A stretch of 18,838 nt of DNA. Source: an uncultured Xanthobacteraceae bacterium. GTDB taxonomy: Bacteria; Pseudomonadota; Alphaproteobacteria; Rhizobiales; Xanthobacteraceae. The position numbers and the translations under genes are program-made. Below the pieces are notes generated by a model that worked only from the letters and a program-made list of their open reading frames with translations, was not told the DNA's origin and searched no databases. The stretch covers positions 1-18,838 of the forward strand of contig CATPCO010000188.1 in the NCBI GenBank assembly GCA_955652925.1. Reading direction: 5' to 3'. This document shows, piece after piece, positions 1 to 7,943 of the stretch; position 1 is the stretch's first letter; each line of letters starts with the position of its first letter.

Positions 1-1337
1 ATCTCACCCAATTCATGCTCTGGTACTCGCAGGCCGGAACGCCGGAAGTGGTCGCGACCGGCAACTATGATGCGCACGCCAGAAGCTACCGCCTCGATCT
101 CGCGCAGACCGTGCCGGCGACGCCCGGACAACCCGACAAGCGATCGATGGTGATTCCCCTCGCAGTCGGACTGCTGGGCCGGGACGGGCGTGACTTGCCG
201 CTCAAAGGCGGCGACGGCGTCGGGCGCGATCGCGCCGTGCTGACCCTGACGCAAGCCGCCCAGAGCTTTGTTTTCGGGCAGATCGACCAGGCCCCGGTGC
301 TGTCGCTCAATCGCGGATTTTCAGCGCCCATAAAGCTCAGGGCGAATCTCGCACCGCAGGAGCTGCGCTTTCTGGCCGCGCATGACAGTGATCCTTTCAA
401 CCGCTGGGAGGCGTTACAAACTCTGGCAACGCGGCTTCTGGTCGACAATGTCTCGGCATTGCGCGCGGGTCGGCCGGTGCGCGAAGAGCCCGGATTGACG
501 CAGGCGCTTTGCGCCCTGCTCGACGACCGCCAACTGGAACCTGCTTTTGTTGCGCTCATGCTGGCGCTTCCGGGCGAGGCGGAGATTGCGCGCGAGATCG
601 GTCACGATGTCGATCCCGACGCAATTTTCACGGCGCGTTCGGCGCTACGCAAGCTGGTCGGATATACGCTGGGAGACACGCTGCTCGGCATTTACCGTGC
701 TCTCGCCGAAAACGGGCCCTATGCGGCTGACGCCGCAAGCGTCGGCCGCCGCGCCTTGCGCAATACCGCTCTCGACCTGATGGTCGCAAGCGGCAGCTCC
801 GATGCCGCCGCGCTTGCCGCAATTCAATATCGTGCTGCCGGCAACATGACCGATCGAATGGCAGCGCTGTCGACGATATCCTTGCATAACGCTCCCGCAA
901 GGATGGAGGTGCTCGAGGATTTCTATATGCGTTATCGCGAGGATCCATTGATCGTCGACAAGTGGTTTTCATTGCAGGCGACGATTCCCGAGCCGGCAAC
1001 GCTCGATCGCGTCAAGGCGCTCACATCTCATCCGGTATTTTCATTCGCCAATCCCAATCGCGTGCGCGCCTTGATCAATACATTCGCGTTCGCCAACCAG
1101 AAGGAGTTCAATCGTCCCGATGGCGCCGGCTACGATTTTGTCGTCGATGTGGTGCTGGCGCTCGATTCCAAGAATCCACAGGTTGCGGCGCGGCTTCTTT
1201 CCGCGCTCAAGAGCTGGCGAGCGCTCGAGCCGGGAAGACGAGCTCGCGCCCAAGCCGCCCTGGCACGTGTGGCCGGCACGGCCTCGCTGTCTCCCGACGT
1301 GAGCGATATCGCCCAGCGCGCCTTGGCAGAGCAGTGA
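1..1337 (+). CDS. pepN: Aminopeptidase N, C-terminal part (5' truncated by window)
   Basis: This is the C-terminal half of an M1-family zinc aminopeptidase, which removes N-terminal residues from peptides in the cytoplasm. The reading frame is open from base 3 and already in mid-protein there (LTQFMLWYSQAGTP), so the ATG at 15 is internal. The WYSQAGTP stretch followed by TPGQPDKRSMVIPLAVGL matches the Ig-like domain that follows the catalytic domain in bacterial PepN. The rest is the alpha-helical C-terminal domain, with the typical segment around NRWEALQTLATRL and a late NPNRVRALINTFAFAN stretch. The HEXXH zinc site and the GAMEN motif lie upstream, outside the window. The gene ends at a TGA at 1335-1337. 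A palindromic repeat starts 15 bases after the stop. Confidence 0.93.
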   Translation, partial: LTQFMLWYSQAGTPEVVATGNYDAHARSYRLDLAQTVPATPGQPDKRSMVIPLAVGLLGRDGRDLPLKGGDGVGRDRAVLTLTQAAQSFVFGQIDQAPVLSLNRGFSAPIKLRANLAPQELRFLAAHDSDPFNRWEALQTLATRLLVDNVSALRAGRPVREEPGLTQALCALLDDRQLEPAFVALMLALPGEAEIAREIGHDVDPDAIFTARSALRKLVGYTLGDTLLGIYRALAENGPYAADAASVGRRALRNTALDLMVASGSSDAAALAAIQYRAAGNMTDRMAALSTISLHNAPARMEVLEDFYMRYREDPLIVDKWFSLQATIPEPATLDRVKALTSHPVFSFANPNRVRALINTFAFANQKEFNRPDGAGYDFVVDVVLALDSKNPQVAARLLSALKSWRALEPGRRARAQAALARVAGTASLSPDVSDIAQRALAEQ

Positions 1338-1352
1338 CCGGTGTCGTTGCGC

Positions 1353-1384
1353 TGTAGCCCGCATGAGCGCAGCGACATGCGGGA
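1353..1384 (+). repeat. 32-nt palindromic dispersed repeat, copy A
   Basis: The sequence begins TGTAGCCCGCATGAGCG and ends CATGCGGGA. CCCGCATG at 1358-1365 and CATGCGGG at 1376-1383 form a perfect 8-bp inverted repeat around a 10-base loop. The reverse complement of 11533-11564 matches it at 29 of 32 positions. It lies 15 bases after the pepN stop, so it may cap the pepN transcript, but no T-tract follows. REP-like extragenic palindromes of this kind are common in Rhizobiales genomes; naming a specific family would need a database. Confidence 0.75.
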
Positions 1385-1393
1385 GCGATTGGG

Positions 1394-1460
1394 ATGAGTA
1401 GTGGATGGTGAGTAGTGAAACCATCTGGAACATACTCACCACTCACTACTGACCACTCAC
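1394..1460. repeat. Heptamer-array palindrome, element 1
   Basis: The left half carries heptamers atgagta, gtggatg and gtgagta (1394-1414). The right half carries tactcac, cactcac, tactgac and cactcac (1433-1460), which are the inverted version. Arms 1397-1414 and 1433-1450 pair at 16 of 18 positions around an 18-base loop. The element sits between pepN and the L,D-transpeptidase, nine bases after the palindromic repeat. The rest of this gap (1461-1604) shows no further gene. A GGAAC in the loop has no matching -10 element. Confidence 0.75.
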
Positions 1461-1604
1461 TCCGCGGCAATCCGCATCTCGGGCGCCGCCGAGCGCACCT
1501 GACCCTGACAAGTTGTAGCCGCACAATTTCCTTCCGACGGTCCCATTGAGTGCTCAGATTCGGAGAGAGCCAACGCGCTTCTCGCAAGTGAATCGGAGTG
1601 GGGC

Positions 1605-2195
1605 ATGTCTGTATTGAGCCGCCGTACCCTTATATCGGGGCTGTCCGTAACCGGCATGACCTGTCTTGCCGGCTGCGCAAACCGTTCGACTGCGATCGAT
1701 CCGATCTACTTGCGCCAGGCCGTTCAATACGAAACCACCGAGCGGCCCGGCACCATCATTGTCGATCCCTCCAATCATTTCCTCTACCACCTGCAGGGAG
1801 GGGGACGCGCCGTTCGCTACGGGGTCGGCGTAGGCGGGGAAGGATTTGGTTGGTCAGGCATCGCAACCGTTCATGACAAGCACGAATGGCCGGACTGGTA
1901 TCCGACCAACGAGATTCTCCTGCGCAAGCCTGAAATCCGATCCGCCCATGACCAGCTGCCCGGCGGCGTCGGGATGCCCGGCGGTCCGGAGAATCCGCTC
2001 GGTGCGAGAGCAATGTATCTGTGGCAGGGCAACAAAGACACTCTCTATCGCATTCACGGCACCAACGAGCCATGGACCATTGGCCAGAGCGTTTCCTCGG
2101 GCTGTATCCGCATGGTGAACGAGGAGGTGATTGACCTGTACGAGAGCACCCCCGTCCGCACCAAGGTGATTGTCCTCGCATCACGCTCCGCTTGA
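1605..2195 (+). CDS. L,D-transpeptidase (YkuD domain), predicted lipoprotein
   Basis: A 196-residue YkuD/ErfK-family L,D-transpeptidase. Such enzymes form 3-3 cross-links in peptidoglycan or attach envelope proteins to it, using a catalytic cysteine. The N-terminus has an SRRTLI twin-arginine-like motif, a hydrophobic stretch and a lipobox LAGC at residues 21-24, so it is probably exported and lipidated at C24. The YkuD domain spans about residues 48-193. His151 in HGTNEP and Cys167 in SSGCIRM are the catalytic pair; the usual SHGC reads SSGC here. The ATG is preceded by GGAG about ten bases upstream. The next gene starts 22 bases after the stop, so the two are probably cotranscribed. The family assignment is firm; the choice of Tat or Sec export and the exact role are inferred. 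Confidence 0.9.
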   Translation: MSVLSRRTLISGLSVTGMTCLAGCANRSTAIDPIYLRQAVQYETTERPGTIIVDPSNHFLYHLQGGGRAVRYGVGVGGEGFGWSGIATVHDKHEWPDWYPTNEILLRKPEIRSAHDQLPGGVGMPGGPENPLGARAMYLWQGNKDTLYRIHGTNEPWTIGQSVSSGCIRMVNEEVIDLYESTPVRTKVIVLASRSA

Positions 2196-2217
2196 TCAGC
2201 TTTTTTGGAGAACGCGC

Positions 2218-3192
2218 ATGAACGCTGAGCGCCGCCATTTTCTTACAACTGCCGCGTCGGCTGCTGTGCTCACCCTTGCCCAAGGTGCGCGGGCGCAAGC
2301 CTATCCATCACGGCCGGTACGGCTCGTGGTGGGCTTTGCAGCGGGGAGCACGACCGACATCCTCGCGCGCCTCATTGGGGCATGGCTCTCCGAGCGCCTC
2401 GGTGCGCAATTCATCATCGAGAATCGTCCGGGTGCCGGCGCCAATATCGCCACGGAAGCGGTCGCGAGGGCTGCCCCGGATGGCTACACGCTGCTCATGA
2501 TTGCGCCGGTGCACGCGATCAATCCGACGCTCTATTCCAAGCTCAACTACAATTTTGAGCGTGATATCCAGACCGTTGCCGGCATTGTGCGCGTGCCGAA
2601 CGTCCTGGAGGTCCATCCGGCGGTTCCGGTCAAGACCGTACCCGAGCTCATCGAGCTCGCGAAAAGCCAGCCCGGATCACTGAGCTTTGCATCGGCGGGG
2701 GTGGGAACTGCAAGCCACTTGGCAGGAGAAATGTTCAATACCATGGCCGGCGTGAACCTCGTGCATGTGCCGTATCACGGCGATGGACCGGCGATGATTG
2801 ATTTGATCGCCGGTCAGGTGCAGGTCGGTTTTGCGACCATGACGGCCTCCATCGGCCACATCAGGAGCGGCAGGCTGCGCCCGCTCGCCGTTGCGACGGC
2901 AACACGTTCGGACGCACTGCCGGAGCTGCCGAGGGTTGCTGATTACGTGCCGGGCTACGAAGCGAGCTCGTTGTTCGGCGTGGCGGCTCCGAAGGCTATT
3001 CCCATCTCGATTGTTGAAGCGCTTAATCGCGAGATCAACGCCGGACTTGCGAATCCAGCGATCAGGAGCCGGCTGCTCGACATGAATGGCATGGTGCTCG
3101 CCGGCTCGTCCGCGGATTTCGGCAAACTCATTGCAGATGAAACCGAGAAATGGGCGAGGGTGATTCGAGCCGCCAATATCAAGGCGGACTGA
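2218..3192 (+). CDS. Bug/TctC-family periplasmic solute-binding protein
   Basis: A 324-residue member of the Bug (TctC) family, the periplasmic receptors of tripartite tricarboxylate transporters, many of which are orphans without membrane partners. The ATG at 2218 is chosen because GGAG lies about nine bases upstream and a signal peptide begins there. The signal contains RRHFL and a hydrophobic core and ends near ARAQA, residues 24-28. The mature protein opens with YPSRPVRLVVGFAAGSTTD, the family's usual start. Other family segments are ENRPGAGANIATEAVARAAPDGYTL and FASAGVGTASHLAGEMF. No TctA or TctB membrane gene is in the window, so the ligand and transport role cannot be predicted. It is convergent with rlmE, leaving only 30 bases between stops. 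Confidence 0.9.
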   Translation: MNAERRHFLTTAASAAVLTLAQGARAQAYPSRPVRLVVGFAAGSTTDILARLIGAWLSERLGAQFIIENRPGAGANIATEAVARAAPDGYTLLMIAPVHAINPTLYSKLNYNFERDIQTVAGIVRVPNVLEVHPAVPVKTVPELIELAKSQPGSLSFASAGVGTASHLAGEMFNTMAGVNLVHVPYHGDGPAMIDLIAGQVQVGFATMTASIGHIRSGRLRPLAVATATRSDALPELPRVADYVPGYEASSLFGVAAPKAIPISIVEALNREINAGLANPAIRSRLLDMNGMVLAGSSADFGKLIADETEKWARVIRAANIKAD

Positions 3193-3222
3193 ACCGGACC
3201 CGGCTTGGATTTTCGGTTTGGC

Positions 3223-3876
3223 TCATCCGCGAAATCCCATGGCCAGCAGATAAAGCTCGGCCGAATCCGCGCGGCTGGCCGCCGGTTTGACATGCCTGAC
3301 GCTGGCAAATTCCCGCTTGAGCTCATCAAGCAAGGCAGCCTCAGTACCGCCCTGCAGCACCTTGCACAAGAATGTGCCGCCGCGCGCCAGCACCTCGCGT
3401 GCGAACTCGGCTGCTGCCTGCGCTAGTGCCATGATCTTGAGGTGATCGGTCCTGCGATGACCGGTCGCATTCGCGGCCATATCCGAAAGCACCACGTCCG
3501 CAGGTCCCGCCAGAACGCTCTTGATCGCGGCCGGGGCGCGCGGATCGAGAAAATCAAGATGCAGAAACTCGACACCCGACATCGCAGCCATCTCGAGCAG
3601 ATCCACAGCAATGACGCGCCCGGTGCCGTGGGCTGCACCGACGCGCTCGGCTGCGACCTCGCTCCAGCTCCCCGGCGCAGCTCCTAGATCAACCACCCGC
3701 GTGCCTTTTTTCAGCAACCGATACTTGTCATCGATCTCGATCAGTTTGAAGGCGGCACGCGCCCGAAATCCTTCGCGCTTCGCGCGCGCAACGTAGGGAT
3801 CATTGAGTTGGCGCTGGAGCCAGCGCCTGGACGAATGCGAGCGGTGTTTGCCGGACGTGAGTCGCGCCTTCAACAT
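3223..3876 (-). CDS. rlmE: 23S rRNA (uridine-2'-O)-methyltransferase RlmE
   Basis: A 217-residue RrmJ/FtsJ-family methyltransferase, which in E. coli 2'-O-methylates U2552 in the A-loop of 23S rRNA using S-adenosylmethionine. The SAM-binding motif VDLGAAPGSW is at residues 62-71. The K-D-K-E tetrad is complete by alignment with the E. coli enzyme: Lys44 in AAFKLIE, Asp132 in LSDMAAN, Lys172 in LCKVLQG and Glu207 in SAELYL. The basic N-terminal extension (residues 1-20) is longer than in E. coli. The gene starts nine bases after the ppx stop on the same strand, so both probably share a transcript. Function and start are well supported. Confidence 0.95.
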   Translation of the reverse strand: MLKARLTSGKHRSHSSRRWLQRQLNDPYVARAKREGFRARAAFKLIEIDDKYRLLKKGTRVVDLGAAPGSWSEVAAERVGAAHGTGRVIAVDLLEMAAMSGVEFLHLDFLDPRAPAAIKSVLAGPADVVLSDMAANATGHRRTDHLKIMALAQAAAEFAREVLARGGTFLCKVLQGGTEAALLDELKREFASVRHVKPAASRADSAELYLLAMGFRG

Positions 3877-3885
3877 CTCACGAGC

Positions 3886-5007
3886 TCAAGACGGTCGTGC
3901 TTCGGATTCCCAGATGCCGTCCTCGCGCATCATCTGCACCAGCATGCCTTCCCGCAGCCCGCGGTCGGCAACCCGCAGCCGGCGGCATGGGAATGCCGCG
4001 CGGATAGCATCAAGGATCGCGCAGCCGGCGAGGACCAGATCGGCCCGCTCTGCTCCAATGCACGGATTTGCAACGCGATCTTCATAGCTCATGGCGAGCA
4101 GACGTTTGATCACCCGGGTTGCCTCTTCGTCACCCATCCAGCAGCCGTCGACCCGGCGGCGTTCGTAGCGCCGCAGCTCAAGGTGAACACCCGCGATGGT
4201 CGTGACCGTTCCCGAGGTGCCGAGCAGATGCACGTGACCCGGACCGACGCCGCCATGCTCGGCCACGAAGCGCCCGACGAAGGTCGCAACCTCCGCAATC
4301 ATGGCGGCGTAGATTTCAGGCGTGACGACGTGCCCGCCGTGACGCTCGGCAAGAGTCACGACGCCGACCGGCAGGGAGGCCCATGCATTGATCCTTGGCT
4401 CTGGCGGCCCGCGGTCGCCGGGAGGGGAGCGATCAAGCCGGACCAGCTCGGAGGAACCGCCGCCGATATCGAACAGGATGACGCCGTCTGCGTGCGGATC
4501 CATCAGCGGCGTGCATCCCGTGGCCGCCAAGGTCGCCTCGGTTTCCCGATCAATGACTTCAAGATCGAGCCCAACCTCGTCTGCGATCCGCGCGCGAAAT
4601 TGCGCCCCATTGTCGGCTGCGCGGCAAGCCTCGGTTGCGATCAGCCGCGCTCGTGTGACCCCGCGGGCGCGCATCTTGTCGCGGCAAACCGCGAGCGCAT
4701 CCACCGCACGCGCGATCGCTGCCTCGCTGATGCGGCCCGAACGCGACACGCCCTCGCCTAGCCGGATGATGCGGGAGAACGCATCGATCACGCGGAAACC
4801 ATCGCCGGCGGGACGCGCAATCAGAAGACGGCAGTTATTGGTGCCGAGATCAAGCGCGGCATAGGTCGGCCCCGCCTGAGGAGCGTCGCCCTGCGCGCGC
4901 TTGCGGCGAGGTCCATGGAAACTGCGTCGAGCCGACCAGGGCCGCACGGACGGCCCATTCCCGCGCGCATCATCGAGCCCGCCGGCCGGCCGGCCCTCGT
5001 CGGCCAT
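3886..5007 (-). CDS. ppx: Exopolyphosphatase / pppGpp phosphatase family (Ppx/GppA)
   Basis: A 373-residue ASKHA-fold phosphatase of the Ppx/GppA family, which hydrolyses inorganic polyphosphate or pppGpp. The start at 5007 is chosen over an upstream in-frame one because AAGGA lies six bases before it. The first 45 residues are low-complexity, rich in Arg, Gly and Pro. The nucleotide-fold motifs are YAALDLGTNNCRLL at residues 49-62, FDIGGGSSEL at 179-188 and GTSGTVTTIAG at 263-273. The likely catalytic Glu is in ATEACR near residue 126. At 373 residues it is shorter than E. coli Ppx and lacks its C-terminal helical domain, which is usual for alphaproteobacterial members. Sequence alone does not separate Ppx from GppA activity. 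It is followed directly by rlmE. Confidence 0.9.
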   Translation of the reverse strand: MADEGRPAGGLDDARGNGPSVRPWSARRSFHGPRRKRAQGDAPQAGPTYAALDLGTNNCRLLIARPAGDGFRVIDAFSRIIRLGEGVSRSGRISEAAIARAVDALAVCRDKMRARGVTRARLIATEACRAADNGAQFRARIADEVGLDLEVIDRETEATLAATGCTPLMDPHADGVILFDIGGGSSELVRLDRSPPGDRGPPEPRINAWASLPVGVVTLAERHGGHVVTPEIYAAMIAEVATFVGRFVAEHGGVGPGHVHLLGTSGTVTTIAGVHLELRRYERRRVDGCWMGDEEATRVIKRLLAMSYEDRVANPCIGAERADLVLAGCAILDAIRAAFPCRRLRVADRGLREGMLVQMMREDGIWESEARPS

Positions 5008-5240
5008 CGAGTTCCTTTCCTCCGCGCGCAAGCCTGCCGTGCGGGCTCGTCGGCAGCGGTAATATCCAAATCCACGATCGCGGTTGAGTCTATCACACGC
5101 CCAGGCTGCGCAACAGATACGCTTTCGACGCATGCCGCGCGGGCATGTCCTTGTCGTCTGCTCCTGCGTGCTTTATTGCAGCAGCACCCGCTTCGGACGC
5201 GGGTCCTCCCCGCAAGCCCAGCAATGACGGAAACCGGACC

Positions 5241-7601
5241 GTGAATCTGCAACCCGATCCGAACAGCCTCGCGATCATGAAATTCGCTGTCGGTCAGCCG
5301 GTGGCGCGCACCGAAGATCCCATCCTGGTGCGTGGACAAGGCCGCTACACCGATGATCTCAACCTTCCCGGGCAAGCCTATGCGGTGATGGTGCGCAGCC
5401 GCATCGCCCACGGCATGATCAAAGGCATCGACATATCGGCGGCCGCGGGAATGCCGGGCGTGCTCGGCGTATATACCGGGGCTGATCTCGCCGCCTATGG
5501 CCCGCTCAAATGCGTCGTGCCGTTCAAGAACCGCGACGGCACGCCCATGCGAATGCCCCCGCGGCCGGCGCTCGCCACCGATAAGGTCCGCTTTGTGGGC
5601 GATCCGGTTGCGTTCGTTGTCGCCGAGTCGTTGCCGCAGGCGAAAGACGCGGCTGAAGCCGTTGCGATTGATATCGATCCGCTCCCTGCGGTCGTGCGAC
5701 CGGAGGATGCGGTGCGTCCTGACGCGCCGCTCCTGCACGAACAGGCGCCGGGAAACGTGGCGCTCGATTATCATTACGGCGATGACCAGGCAGTTGCAGC
5801 TGCGTTTGCGAAGGCTGCCCACGTCACAAAGCTCAAGCTCGTCAATAGCCGCGTGGTCGTAAGCGCGATGGAGCCGCGCGCGGCGCTTGCCGCATACGAT
5901 ACGGCGAACGCACGCTACACGCTGCACGTGCCGAGTCAGGGCGTGTTCGGCATGCGGGCGAACATTGCGGATATTCTCAAAGTCGAGCCCAAGCAGGTCC
6001 ACGTCATCACCAACCACGTCGGCGGCTCGTTCGGAATGAAGGCGGCGCCGTTTCCGGAATACGTGTGCGTGCTGCACGCCGCCCGCGTGCTCGGCCGCCC
6101 GGTGAAATGGACGGACGACCGCTCGGGCAGCTTCGTTTCGGACAGCCACGGCCGCGATCATGTGGTGACGGCAGAACTTGCTCTTGATGCGCAAGGCGGC
6201 TTTCTCGCGGTGCGGTTGACGAGCTTCGGCAACGTGGGCGCGTTTCTTTCGCAAGTCGCCCCGATGCCATCCACCCTCAACGCGGTGAGAAACGTCCAGA
6301 GCGTCTATCGAACGCCGCTGCTCGAAGTGTCGACCAAGTGCGTTTTCACCAACACTTCACATGTTTCCGCCTATCGCGGTGCTGGCCGCCCCGAGGGAAA
6401 CTATTACATGGAGCGCCTGATCGACGTCGCGGCCGCCGAGCTGGACATCGATCGCGTCGAGCTGCGGCGGCGCAATCAGATCAGGCCACGCGAAATCCCG
6501 CGCAAGGTTGCTTCAGGAAGCAACTATGACAGCGGCGACTTCCCCGGCGTTCTCAAGCACGCGCTCGAGCTTGCCGATGTCAAAGGATTCGCACGCAGGA
6601 AACGTGAGAGCCGCAAGCGCGGCAAACTGCGCGGGCTCGGTATTGGCTGTTTCCTGGAATGCACCGCCCCCCCGAGCAAGGAAATGGGCGGCATCCGCTT
6701 CGAGCGGGATGGTAGCGTGACCATTATTACCGGGACGCTTGATTATGGGCAGGGTCATGCCGCGCCGTTTGCCCAGGTGCTGAGCGAAAGGCTTGGCATT
6801 GCGTTCGAGCGCATCCGGCTCGTCCAGGGCGACAGCGACGAGCTCCTCGCGGGCGGCGGCACCGGCGGCTCCAAATCCATCATGCACAGCGGTACGGCCA
6901 TTGTCGAAGCGGCGGGCAAGGTGATCGAGCAGGGCAAGCAGATTGCCTCACATGTGCTCGAGGCCGCAGCGAGCGACATCGAGTTCGCGAATGGCCGCTT
7001 TGTCATCGTGGGGACGGATCGATCAATCGGCATCATGGAGCTTGCGGAAAAGCTGCGCACGGGGCTCGCTCTGCCGGAAGGAACGCCGCGGAGCCTTGAT
7101 GTTCGTCACGTGAGTGAGGGACCCGGCTCGGCCACCTTCCCCAATGGCTGTCACGTCTGCGAGGTCGAGCTCGATCCTGACACCGGCGTCATCGAGGTCG
7201 TGAAATACGACTGCGTCAACGACTTCGGCACGGTCATCAATCCCCTTATCGTCGAAGGCCAGCTGCACGGTGGCGTGGTTCAGGGCATCGGCCAGGCATT
7301 GATGGAGATGACCGCCTATGACAGCGACGGTCAGCTGCTCACCGGCTCATACATGGATTACGCGCTGCCGCGGGCAGCCGATTCGCCGCAAATGACCGTG
7401 GTCAATCATCCCGTGCCGGCCACCACGAATGTGCTCGGCGTGAAGGGCTGCGGGGAGGCAGGCTGCGCCGGTTCGTTGACCTCGGTGGTGAGTGCCATTG
7501 CGGACGCGCTCTCTGAGTTCGGCATCCATCATCTCGACATGCCGGCAACGCCGCAGCGGGTGTGGCGCGCCATCCAGGATGCGCGCGCCGCGACGCCGTG
7601 A
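5241..7601 (+). CDS. Molybdenum hydroxylase large subunit (xanthine oxidase family), orphan
   Basis: A large molybdopterin-binding subunit of the xanthine oxidase/CoxL family, hydroxylating an unidentified substrate. It has an N-terminal hammerhead domain (GRYTDD, residues 35-40) followed by the molybdopterin domains. The active-site loop is AYRGAGR (residues 377-383), the form II type, not the AYXCSFR of true CO dehydrogenase. The pterin loop HVGGSFGMK lies at about 259-267, and GCGEAG, carrying the presumed base Glu, at 736-741. The start is uncertain: GTG at 5241 gives VNLQPDPNSLAIMKF with a purine-rich stretch upstream, ATG at 5277 has no ribosome site, and the frame is open back to 5145. 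From GTG it has 786 residues. No FeS or FAD subunit gene adjoins it on its strand; the nearest are in the convergent operon at 8245-12085. Confidence 0.9.
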   Translation: MNLQPDPNSLAIMKFAVGQPVARTEDPILVRGQGRYTDDLNLPGQAYAVMVRSRIAHGMIKGIDISAAAGMPGVLGVYTGADLAAYGPLKCVVPFKNRDGTPMRMPPRPALATDKVRFVGDPVAFVVAESLPQAKDAAEAVAIDIDPLPAVVRPEDAVRPDAPLLHEQAPGNVALDYHYGDDQAVAAAFAKAAHVTKLKLVNSRVVVSAMEPRAALAAYDTANARYTLHVPSQGVFGMRANIADILKVEPKQVHVITNHVGGSFGMKAAPFPEYVCVLHAARVLGRPVKWTDDRSGSFVSDSHGRDHVVTAELALDAQGGFLAVRLTSFGNVGAFLSQVAPMPSTLNAVRNVQSVYRTPLLEVSTKCVFTNTSHVSAYRGAGRPEGNYYMERLIDVAAAELDIDRVELRRRNQIRPREIPRKVASGSNYDSGDFPGVLKHALELADVKGFARRKRESRKRGKLRGLGIGCFLECTAPPSKEMGGIRFERDGSVTIITGTLDYGQGHAAPFAQVLSERLGIAFERIRLVQGDSDELLAGGGTGGSKSIMHSGTAIVEAAGKVIEQGKQIASHVLEAAASDIEFANGRFVIVGTDRSIGIMELAEKLRTGLALPEGTPRSLDVRHVSEGPGSATFPNGCHVCEVELDPDTGVIEVVKYDCVNDFGTVINPLIVEGQLHGGVVQGIGQALMEMTAYDSDGQLLTGSYMDYALPRAADSPQMTVVNHPVPATTNVLGVKGCGEAGCAGSLTSVVSAIADALSEFGIHHLDMPATPQRVWRAIQDARAATP

Positions 7602-7638
7602 AGGTGACGAGCCCTTGGAGGGGGCCGGACGCCGGCAT

Positions 7639-7659
7639 ATATTTACATCGCGTAAATAT
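7639..7659. promoter_or_regulatory. Palindromic operator candidate for brnTA
   Basis: ATATTTAC (7639-7646) and GTAAATAT (7652-7659) are a perfect 8-bp inverted repeat with a 5-base spacer. The site ends five bases before the brnT start. BrnA-type ribbon-helix-helix antitoxins repress their own operons through palindromes in this position, so it probably overlaps the promoter. It is markedly AT-rich against its surroundings. Direct binding is inferred. Confidence 0.6.
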
Positions 7660-7664
7660 GGCAG

Positions 7665-7943
7665 ATGCGCTATACTTGGGATGAGCCGAAAAATCGCACG
7701 AATGTCGCAAGACACGGAATTGCATTCGAGGATGCCAAGCGTATCTTTGAGGGACCAACTGTCGAGAGAGTGGATGATCGTTTCGAGTACGGCGAAGTTC
7801 GTGTCTATGCCATCGGCCTGGTAAACGGCCTAGAAATCACGGTGGTCTATACCGATAGAGACAATAATGAGCGGCGCATCATCTCGGCGTGGCGGTCAGA
7901 ACCGCATGAAAGGCGTTACTTCTGGCAAAAAATCGAAGGCTAA
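7665..7943 (+). CDS. brnT: BrnT-family toxin (ribonuclease)
   Basis: A 92-residue BrnT toxin. The family, characterised in Brucella, has a RelE-like fold and cleaves RNA when released from BrnA. The start YTWDEPKNRTNVARHGIAFEDA (first residues) is the family's diagnostic W-D-E-x-K-N...HGI-x-F pattern. It is followed by DDRFEYGEVRVYAIG (38-52) and the conserved end RRIISAWRSEPHERR (70-84). The length is normal. No strong ribosome site precedes the ATG, which sits five bases after a perfect palindrome. The antitoxin gene overlaps its 3' end by 38 bases in another frame. The module lies between two molybdenum hydroxylase transcription units. Confidence 0.88.
   Translation: MRYTWDEPKNRTNVARHGIAFEDAKRIFEGPTVERVDDRFEYGEVRVYAIGLVNGLEITVVYTDRDNNERRIISAWRSEPHERRYFWQKIEG

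Noticed and set aside
1425..1450. GGAAC in the gap after pepN as an EcfG promoter
   Set aside because: No CGTT-like -10 occurs at 16-17 bases, and the GGAAC lies in the loop of the heptamer palindrome.
3808..4761. Plus-strand open frame of 317 codons
   Set aside because: It lies opposite the Ppx/GppA gene, whose nucleotide-binding motifs are intact in the other strand.
4821..6254. Minus-strand open frame of 477 codons
   Set aside because: It is antisense to the ppx start and the orphan large-subunit gene, has no ribosome site or family motifs, and its Arg/His-rich composition is typical of high-GC shadow frames.
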